Shown here: positions 58,391-64,000 of the stretch, piece after piece | Layout of the letters: every line of letters begins with the position of its first letter | Numbering within the stretch: position 1 is the first letter of the stretch | Assembly (NCBI RefSeq): GCF_031450785.1 | Contig: NZ_JARTWB010000002.1 | Location: 992,001-1,056,000 of the forward strand | Reading direction: 5' to 3' | DNA from: Caballeronia sp. LZ062 | Lineage (GTDB): Bacteria; Pseudomonadota; Gammaproteobacteria; Burkholderiales; Burkholderiaceae | Length of the DNA: 64,000 nucleotides | Program-made: the position numbers and the translations under genes | The notes under the pieces: model-generated | Told to the model about the DNA's origin: nothing | What the model saw: only the letters and a program-made list of their open reading frames with translations | The model's database searches: none

Positions 58391-58428
58391 CAAAACGACG
58401 AAACGCATCGCCGTTTCGCATCATTTTG
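58391..58428. promoter_or_regulatory. Dyad between the Lrp-type regulator and dehydrogenase genes
   Basis: Inner perfect arms CGAAACG (58399-58405) and CGTTTCG (58412-58418), with outer CAAAA (58391-58395) and TTTTG (58424-58428). Candidate binding site for the adjacent Lrp/AsnC protein. Confidence 0.45.
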
Positions 58429-58491
58429 TGTCTAGGATCAATATTCACGCGCTCCTACACTGAGGCGTCACGGACCTAAGAGGAGACGAGA

Positions 58492-59610
58492 ATGAAAGTG
58501 GCACTGGTCGGAGCCGGATTGATCGGTCAAAGCGTTGCGCATTTGCTGCGGGAAACGGGAGACTTCGAGGTCGTTGCTTTCGATCGCGATGAAGAGGCGC
58601 TGGCCCAACTCGACGCGCAGGGCATCGCGACGCGCCGCGTCGATTCGGCCGATACGCCGGCGCTGCGCCACGCGCTCGGCGGCTTCGATGCGCTTGTCAA
58701 TGCGCTGCCGTATTACCTCGCAATCGGCGTTGCGTCGGCGGCCAAGGCCGCGGGCGTCCATTATTTCGACCTGACCGAAGACGTGCGCGCGACGCATGCA
58801 ATCCGCGCCATCGCCGACGGATCGCATACTGCATTCATGCCGCAATGCGGGCTCGCGCCGGGCTTCATTGGCATCGTCGCGCATGCTCTGGCAGGGCGGC
58901 TCGACAATCTGCGCGAAGTGAAAATGCGCGTCGGCGCGTTGCCGCAGTTTCCCACCAACGCGCTGAAATACAACCTCACGTGGAGCATCGACGGTCTCAT
59001 CAACGAATATTGTCAGCCATGCGAAGCGGTGCGCGAAGGCCGTACGCAGTGGGTGCAGCCGCTCGAAGGCGTCGAACATTTCTCGCTCGACGGCATCGAG
59101 TACGAGGCGTTCAATACGTCCGGCGGACTCGGGACGCTGTGCGAAACGCTTGCCGGAAAGGTCGAAACGCTCGACTACAAGTCGGTGCGCTATCCTGGGC
59201 ATCGCGACCTGATGAAATTCCTGCTCGACGATCTACGCATGTCCACCGACCGCGACGGCCTCAAGGCGATGCTCAAGCGCGCGGTGCCCTCGACGGCGCA
59301 GGATGTCGTGCTGATTTTCGTCACGGTGACGGGTATGCGCGCTGGCACGGCGAGTCAACTGGTCCAGGACGTCTTCACGCGCAAGATCTTCGCGAAAGAG
59401 GTATGCGGTATGCCGATGAGCGCGATCCAGATCACGACGGCAGGCGCGGTCTGCGCAGAACTGGATCTCTTCCGCGAAGGCGTGTTGCCGCAAAGCGGTT
59501 TCGTGCGGCAGGAACAGGTTCCGCTCGACGCCTTCCTCGCGAACCGTTTCGGCAAGTTGTACGAAGGCGCGAGCGCGCTCGAGACGACGCGGCACCTCGC
59601 GGTCGCCTAA
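58492..59610 (+). CDS. Saccharopine dehydrogenase-family protein, lysine 6-dehydrogenase-like
   Basis: 372 residues. N-terminal Rossmann loop MKVALVGAGLIGQSVAHLL; other blocks are FMPQCGLAPGFIGIVAHAL, NTSGGLGTLCETLAGKVETL and VRYPGHRDLMKFLL, which resemble bacterial lysine 6-dehydrogenase more than true saccharopine dehydrogenase. That enzyme oxidises lysine to a semialdehyde/piperideine, consistent with an amino-acid-sensing Lrp regulator just upstream. AGAGGAGA before the ATG is a strong ribosome site. No aldehyde dehydrogenase partner is in the window, so the substrate is not proved. Confidence 0.78.
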   Translation: MKVALVGAGLIGQSVAHLLRETGDFEVVAFDRDEEALAQLDAQGIATRRVDSADTPALRHALGGFDALVNALPYYLAIGVASAAKAAGVHYFDLTEDVRATHAIRAIADGSHTAFMPQCGLAPGFIGIVAHALAGRLDNLREVKMRVGALPQFPTNALKYNLTWSIDGLINEYCQPCEAVREGRTQWVQPLEGVEHFSLDGIEYEAFNTSGGLGTLCETLAGKVETLDYKSVRYPGHRDLMKFLLDDLRMSTDRDGLKAMLKRAVPSTAQDVVLIFVTVTGMRAGTASQLVQDVFTRKIFAKEVCGMPMSAIQITTAGAVCAELDLFREGVLPQSGFVRQEQVPLDAFLANRFGKLYEGASALETTRHLAVA

Positions 59611-59618
59611 GACGAAAG

Positions 59619-60203
59619 TCAGGTATGGGCGACGAGCCGCGCGAGCAGACGCGCCTCGTCGTCCGTAGTCGAAGATGTGTTGTCGAACATCAGCAGATCG
59701 GCGGCGAGCGCATCGTCGGGAAAGAAAAGTCGCTGACGGTAGTCGTCCCAGTGCGCGAGTTTGTATGCATCATTCGGATCGGCGCGCGAGGCGATGCGCT
59801 CGCGCGCCACATCCTCGCCCACATGCACCCACACGACGCGAATCGTCACATCGTCGTCCACGCCGAGCCATGCGCGATCGAACAGCCGCCGCTCGCGCAC
59901 TTCACGTGACAGCGGGGCCACCACGACGACGCTCACACCGAGCGCCAGGTTCTCCGCGGCCGTATCGACGAGGCTCCGATACTCCGGATCGCGCAGATGC
60001 TGAATGAAAAGCGGGCTGTCGCGGTCGTGTGGATCCCCGGTCAGCGCGCCGATGGCCGCCGCGCTATACGCGCCGTAGAGCGTGTCCTTGTCGAGCATGC
60101 AGAAGGGCGCGCCCGTTTCCCGCATGAGCGGCCCGAAGAGGCGCTTCGCCAGCGTCGTCTTGCCGGTTCCCGCGTGACCGCAAAAGAAGAGCAGGTGCTT
60201 CAT
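59619..60203 (-). CDS. P-loop ATPase/kinase of unknown substrate
   Basis: 194 residues. It starts MKHLLFFCGHAGTGKTTLAKRL with Walker A GHAGTGKT. Later blocks are CMLDKDTLYGAYS, VSVVVVAPLSREVRERRLF and VWVHVGEDVARERIASRADPND, the pattern of AAA_33-type small-molecule or nucleotide kinases. Substrate unknown. It lies 38 bp downstream of the antiporter gene on the same strand and is convergent with the dehydrogenase gene (8 bp between stops). An open frame continues far upstream but only as an out-of-phase reading of the antiporter gene. Confidence 0.75.
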   Translation of the reverse strand: MKHLLFFCGHAGTGKTTLAKRLFGPLMRETGAPFCMLDKDTLYGAYSAAAIGALTGDPHDRDSPLFIQHLRDPEYRSLVDTAAENLALGVSVVVVAPLSREVRERRLFDRAWLGVDDDVTIRVVWVHVGEDVARERIASRADPNDAYKLAHWDDYRQRLFFPDDALAADLLMFDNTSSTTDDEARLLARLVAHT

Positions 60204-60241
60204 GGGACGTCGCCTGTATGCTGTATTCAATCGCTGTCTTT

Positions 60242-61555
60242 TTAGTCGCTGCCATGCGCACGCTGATAGCGGTTCATCAGCGGCGTCGACGTAATGCCGT
60301 GCACGATCACCGACGCCGCGATCGCCGCAATGATGATCGGTGTGAGCGGCCCGGCCACTTGCTTGGGCGCATGCTCGATTGCATACAAAAGATAATAGAA
60401 CGAGCCGACGCCGCGAATCCCGAACCAGCCCATCAAGAGCCGCTGAGCGCGCGACGCGCACGAGCCGACGAGCGACGCCTGCACCGCCAGCGGGCGTATC
60501 ACGAGAAACAGCCCGCCGATGACGACGAGCGCGCGCCACGTGAACAGATCCCGCCACATCGTCGCGAGCACGGAGCCGACGAGCAGCATGATCGTCACTT
60601 CGGCGATGCGTTCCAGTTCGATCGTGAAGCCGTGCACGCGCTCGGCCATGAACGCGTGCGCGCGCTCGGGATCGGCTGCAGTCGCGCGGATGTCGTCGGC
60701 ATTGACGGTCCCTACGGCTTCGCGCGCGGACTTGTCGCCGCTTTCGCGATGTTCGACGCGGCGCATCGCGAGGCCCGCCGCGAAGACGGCGAGAAACGAA
60801 TACGTGTGCAGCAACTCGGCGACGCCGTACGACAGCGCAATCAGCCCGAGCGCATAGAAGCCCTCGGAGCCCAACGCTTCGCCGTGGCGTGTGCGCAGAT
60901 ACGCGACTACGCGCACGGTCAGCTCGCCGAGCAGCCAGCCGCTCACGAGCGCGCCCGCCGTGCCCCACACGGCCTGCAGGACGAAGCCCCAGTGCAGCGC
61001 ATCGTTCGGCGATGCTTCGAAGCGGCACACGGCAATGCCGAGCAACGCGAACGGCAGCGCGATGCCGTCGTTGAGGCCGCCTTCGCCCGTTAATGTGAAG
61101 CGCAGCAGATCGGTGTCGCCGGGCGCTTCTACCTGAACGTCGTGGGCGAGAACGGGATCGGTGGGGGCCAGCATCGCGGCAAGCAGCAGCGACGCGCCCC
61201 ACGACATGCCGAGCACGTAGGTGCAGAGCAGCGTGAGCGCGGCAATGGTCAGCACCATCGCGACGAAACCGAGGCGCAGCGGCAGCAGCCAGCGCCGGTC
61301 GGTGGGCGGCACGCGCAGGCGCAGCCCGATGGCGAAGAGCGACACGAGCATGCCGACTTCCGTGATGAGGCGCAGGACCGCCGTATCGCCGTCGAGCCGG
61401 ATGTGCAGCAGATTCGTGACGCCCGGCCCCAGCACGAAGCCGATGGCCAGATAGCACATCGCGGTGCTGATGGGCAGGCGGTTGAACGTCGAACTGGCGA
61501 GCCCCATCAGGATGAGCACGCCGCCGACGACGAGAAACCAGATTGTCTCGGTCAT
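60242..61555 (-). CDS. CPA1-type cation:proton antiporter
   Basis: 437 residues, about twelve membrane helices (WFLVVGGVLILMGLASS onward). The transport-site motifs LLAAMLAPTDPVLAHDVQVE and TGEGGLNDGIALPFALLG match NhaP-like Na+(K+)/H+ antiporters. A hydrophilic loop of about 45 residues (EHRESGDKSAREAVG...) lies in the middle of the protein. The ion exchanged is not clear from sequence. The start at 61555 is the membrane-proximal ATG; the frame is open 26 codons further. Confidence 0.85.
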   Translation of the reverse strand: MTETIWFLVVGGVLILMGLASSTFNRLPISTAMCYLAIGFVLGPGVTNLLHIRLDGDTAVLRLITEVGMLVSLFAIGLRLRVPPTDRRWLLPLRLGFVAMVLTIAALTLLCTYVLGMSWGASLLLAAMLAPTDPVLAHDVQVEAPGDTDLLRFTLTGEGGLNDGIALPFALLGIAVCRFEASPNDALHWGFVLQAVWGTAGALVSGWLLGELTVRVVAYLRTRHGEALGSEGFYALGLIALSYGVAELLHTYSFLAVFAAGLAMRRVEHRESGDKSAREAVGTVNADDIRATAADPERAHAFMAERVHGFTIELERIAEVTIMLLVGSVLATMWRDLFTWRALVVIGGLFLVIRPLAVQASLVGSCASRAQRLLMGWFGIRGVGSFYYLLYAIEHAPKQVAGPLTPIIIAAIAASVIVHGITSTPLMNRYQRAHGSD

Positions 61556-61712
61556 GAAGGGCTTAGTTCGTGAAGCGGCGGGGCAAACGCTAATTCGGCA
61601 CGAGCGAGCACGGAACATGCCCATGCGCGGCATCCGGCGTAAGATGGCCGGGCATTGCCAACTGCTCGTCCACCGTCTTCACGTTGCGCACATCGGTCAG
61701 GGAGGCTCAAGC

Positions 61713-63095
61713 ATGTCACAGCATTTCGATGCGGTCGTCATCGGCACCGGTCAGGGCGGCTCGCCGCTCGCGGTGCGGCTCGCGCAGAGCGGCAGGCGCA
61801 CCGCCGTCATCGAGCGGCATCTTTTTGGCGGAACCTGCGTGAACGTCGGCTGCACGCCGACCAAGACGTACGTCGCGAGCGCACGCGCCGCGCATGTCGC
61901 GCGCACGGCGGCAAAGTACGGCGTGGATATCGGCGGCGAAATCAAGGTCGATATGGCGCGCGTGAAGGCGCGCAAGGACGAGGTCATCGGCGCGTCGCGC
62001 ACTGGCGTCGAGCAATGGCTGCGCGAAACACCGAACGTCACGGTGTTCAAAGGGCACGCGCGGTTCACGGGCCCGCACGCGCTGGAAATCGAAGGGCGCG
62101 ACGGCAAGACAGAAGACATCGATGCCGGCATGATCTTCATTAACACCGGCACACGCGCCGCGGTGCCGGCTATCGACGGTCTCGACAGCATTTCGTATCT
62201 CACCAATGCCACGGTTCTCGAACTGACCGAAGTGCCCGAGCATCTCGTGATCGTCGGCGCCAGCTATATCGCGCTCGAGTTCGGGCAGATGTTCCGCCGC
62301 TTCGGCAGCCGCGTCACGCTGCTCGTTCGCGGCGAGCGCATTCTGACGCGCGAGGACGCGGACATCGCCCGGGGGATACAGGACGTGCTCGCACGCGATG
62401 GCATCGAATTTCGCTTTGGCGCCAAGCCGCAGCGCGTCGAGCGGATGAACGACGGCGTGCGCATTTCGTTGGGTCACGAATCCATCGACGCGTCGCATCT
62501 GCTCTTTGCGACGGGACGCACGCCGAATACCGACGATCTCGGACTCGACCGGGCGGGCATCGATGTGAACGCGCATGGACTGATCGACGTGGACGGCCAG
62601 TTGCGCACGAAAGTGGACGGCGTCTGGGCGATCGGCGACGTGAACGGGCGGGGCGCCTTCACGCATACCTCGTGGAACGATTACGAAATCGTCGCGGCCA
62701 ATTTGCTCGATGGCGAGTCACGCAGCGTCGATACGCGCATCATGACGTATGCGGTGTTCGTCGATCCGCCGTTCGCGCGCGTTGGCATGAGCGAGGAAGA
62801 CGTGAGACGGGACGGCCGCGACGCGCTTATTGCAACGATGCCGATGTCGCGCGTCGGGCGTGCGCGCGAGCGCGGCGAAACGGACGGCTTCATGAAGGCG
62901 CTCGTCGATGCGAAGACGCAGCGTATTCTCGGCGCGGCGATCTTCGGCATCGAGGGCGACGAGGTGATCCACACGTTCGTCGACATCATGAATGCCGACG
63001 CACCGTACACCACGCTGCAACGCGCGATGCACGTCCATCCGACGGTGAGCGAACTGGTGCCGACGTTGTTGGGCGGTCTTAAGCCGCTCGATTGA
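61713..63095 (+). CDS. FAD-dependent pyridine nucleotide-disulfide-type oxidoreductase (mercuric reductase-like)
   Basis: 460 residues. FAD loop VVIGTGQGGSPLA, redox-active pair Cys42/Cys47 in GGTCVNVGCTPTK, NAD(P) loop VIVGASYIALEFGQMFRR, FAD-binding GVWAIGDVNGRGAF, and the C-terminal interface motif with His442 and Glu447 (VHPTVSE). There is no N-terminal heavy-metal domain and no C-terminal vicinal Cys pair, so true mercuric reductase is unlikely; the substrate is unknown. GGGAGG precedes the ATG at 61713. The last ~38 codons and the 3' flank are the source of the tandem array downstream. Confidence 0.88.
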   Translation: MSQHFDAVVIGTGQGGSPLAVRLAQSGRRTAVIERHLFGGTCVNVGCTPTKTYVASARAAHVARTAAKYGVDIGGEIKVDMARVKARKDEVIGASRTGVEQWLRETPNVTVFKGHARFTGPHALEIEGRDGKTEDIDAGMIFINTGTRAAVPAIDGLDSISYLTNATVLELTEVPEHLVIVGASYIALEFGQMFRRFGSRVTLLVRGERILTREDADIARGIQDVLARDGIEFRFGAKPQRVERMNDGVRISLGHESIDASHLLFATGRTPNTDDLGLDRAGIDVNAHGLIDVDGQLRTKVDGVWAIGDVNGRGAFTHTSWNDYEIVAANLLDGESRSVDTRIMTYAVFVDPPFARVGMSEEDVRRDGRDALIATMPMSRVGRARERGETDGFMKALVDAKTQRILGAAIFGIEGDEVIHTFVDIMNADAPYTTLQRAMHVHPTVSELVPTLLGGLKPLD

Positions 63096-64000
63096 CCGGA
63101 GCGGTCGCGTTCGCAAGTTCAGCGCGACGGCATTTTGAATGCCAAGGCGCCGTAAGTGACGCTACAACGCGCGATGCGGTCATGCGACCGTGAGCAAGCA
63201 GGTGCTGCCATTGTTTCGCGCGGGAAGCGCCTGCATTCGCTGCGCTTTATTCGCAATGCGACGGTATTTGGAATGCCGACGCGCCGTAGACCGCGCTACG
63301 GCGCGCAACGCAGGTCAATGCGACTGAGCGGGTGGGACCCAACCTTCCTTCGCGCGAAAGTGGACTGCGTCGGGTGCGTTTCACTCGCGGAGCGACCGCA
63401 TTATGAATACCGACGCGCCGTACCGAACCCTACAACGCGCCATGCACGTTCTGTCGACGGTGAACAAGTCGATGCCTCTGTTGTTTCGCGGAAGTGTCTG
63501 CGCCGGCTGCGTCTCACTTACGGAGCGACGGCATTATGAATACCGACGCGCCGTATAGAGCGCCATGCACGTTCATTCGACGGTGCACAAGTCTATGCCG
63601 CGGTTGTTTCGCGCGGTGTCTGCGCCGGAGCGTCGCACTCGCGCAGCGACGGCATTATGAATACCGACGCGCCGTAGATCACACTACAGCGCGCCATGCA
63701 GGTCAATGCGCGGGTAAACGGGCGGCTGCCGACCTTCATTCGCGTCAAAGTGTCCGCGCTCGCGGCTCCTCACTTCCAAAGCGATGGCGTTATGAACGCC
63801 GACACGCCGTACCAGGCTGCAGCACGCGCGGTGCGTTTACTCGGCGCAGAGCGAGCCGGTGCCAACCTTGTTGGGCGATTCAAAGCGGCCGAGATAACCG
63901 CACCCGCGGCGTTTGCATGTTCGACGCAACGGCATGATGAATTACACCGTGCCACGCCGTGCCGACGATATCTGGCGATGCACGAGCCGCTGACATAGCC
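63096..64000. repeat. Tandem array of about seven degraded copies of the upstream gene's 3' end
   Basis: No intact gene in 905 bp. Copies start near 63126, 63260, 63394, 63527, 63648, 63783 and 63927, matching the in-gene segment that starts at 62982; spacing is 121-144 bp, mostly 133-135. The word ATGAATACCGACGCGCCGTA occurs exactly at 63403, 63536 and 63657 and differs by two bases from the in-gene version at 62988. Copy 3 still reads MNTDAPYRTLQRAMHV, against MNADAPYTTLQRAMHV in the gene. Stops and frameshifts break the others. The array reaches the window end. Confidence 0.92.

Noticed and set aside
60242..61457. Upstream extension of the P-loop ATPase frame through the antiporter gene, giving a 612-residue protein
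   Set aside because: The extension is an out-of-phase reading of the antiporter coding sequence; the ATPase begins at its own ATG with Walker A near the start.
61713..63095. True mercuric reductase (merA)
   Set aside because: The redox Cys pair is present, but the N-terminal metal-binding domain and C-terminal Cys pair are not, and no mer genes are nearby.
63156..63998. Short open frames in the array at the window end, some starting MNTDAPY
   Set aside because: They are broken copies of the oxidoreductase C-terminus, interrupted by stops and frameshifts, with no ribosome sites.
63126..64000. CRISPR array
   Set aside because: Units are ~134 bp and diverged over their whole length, with no short constant repeats alternating with unique spacers, and no cas genes are present.

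Overview
The window is one contiguous piece of chromosome from a high-GC betaproteobacterium. Gene content and order point to Burkholderiales, most likely the Paraburkholderia/Caballeronia group: a phaC-phaA-phaB-phaR polyhydroxybutyrate cluster followed by rimO and bktB, bamD divergent from rluD-pgeF, a Ku/LigD end-joining pair, and a ketogluconate (kgu/ptxS) operon. I assign about 57 protein genes and see no rRNA, tRNA or CRISPR array. Placement within the group is inference.

Layout. 1-9 kb: the 3' end of kup, tex, a secreted coiled-coil protein, a YdcH-like protein, a YoaA/DinG helicase, a truncated IS5-type transposase frame and bamD. 9-22 kb: rluD-pgeF, the PHB cluster (synthase, thiolase, reductase, repressor), rimO, a PfkB sugar kinase, bktB, a lipoprotein and metC. 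22-30 kb: serB, a LysR regulator with a divergent zinc-type oxidoreductase, a secreted protein, ku and ligD. 30-37 kb: a photosensory cluster (heme oxygenase, bacteriophytochrome, CheY-like regulator, hybrid histidine kinase) and two VOC proteins. 37-48 kb: a FetAB-type ABC exporter, an AsmA-like protein, two small proteins, a ClC channel, a GST/aldo-keto reductase operon, a cystathionine gamma-synthase-type enzyme and a YeiH transporter divergent from a LysR gene. 49-55 kb: kguE-kguK-kguT-kguD-ptxS for 2-ketogluconate use. 55-64 kb: a YhfC protease-like protein, small conserved proteins, a Spy-like protein, an Lrp regulator with a lysine-dehydrogenase-like enzyme, a CPA1 antiporter and a flavin disulfide-type oxidoreductase.

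How the genes work together. PhaA/BktB make ketoacyl-CoA, PhaB reduces it, PhaC polymerises it and PhaR represses. BphO supplies biliverdin to BphP, which probably signals to the adjacent receiver protein. In the kgu operon KguT imports 2-ketogluconate, KguK phosphorylates it and KguD reduces it to 6-phosphogluconate. A perfect 16-bp palindrome at the kguE start codon closely resembles the known PtxS operator.

The least ordinary parts are non-coding. Downstream of the oxidoreductase gene, from 63126 to the window end, lie seven degraded copies, about 134 bp apart, of a segment that begins inside that gene and runs past its stop codon. A second array of the same design lies downstream of the LysR gene between 23062 and 23432 and carries a hairpin element (arms like GCGTTTTGCAT). 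A 7-bp satellite (GCAAAAC, 12 full units) at 56947-57036 looks like a slippage expansion of the arm of a related hairpin. I know of no described class of bacterial repeat that grows from the 3' ends of unrelated genes in this way; these arrays are the best candidates here for something new.
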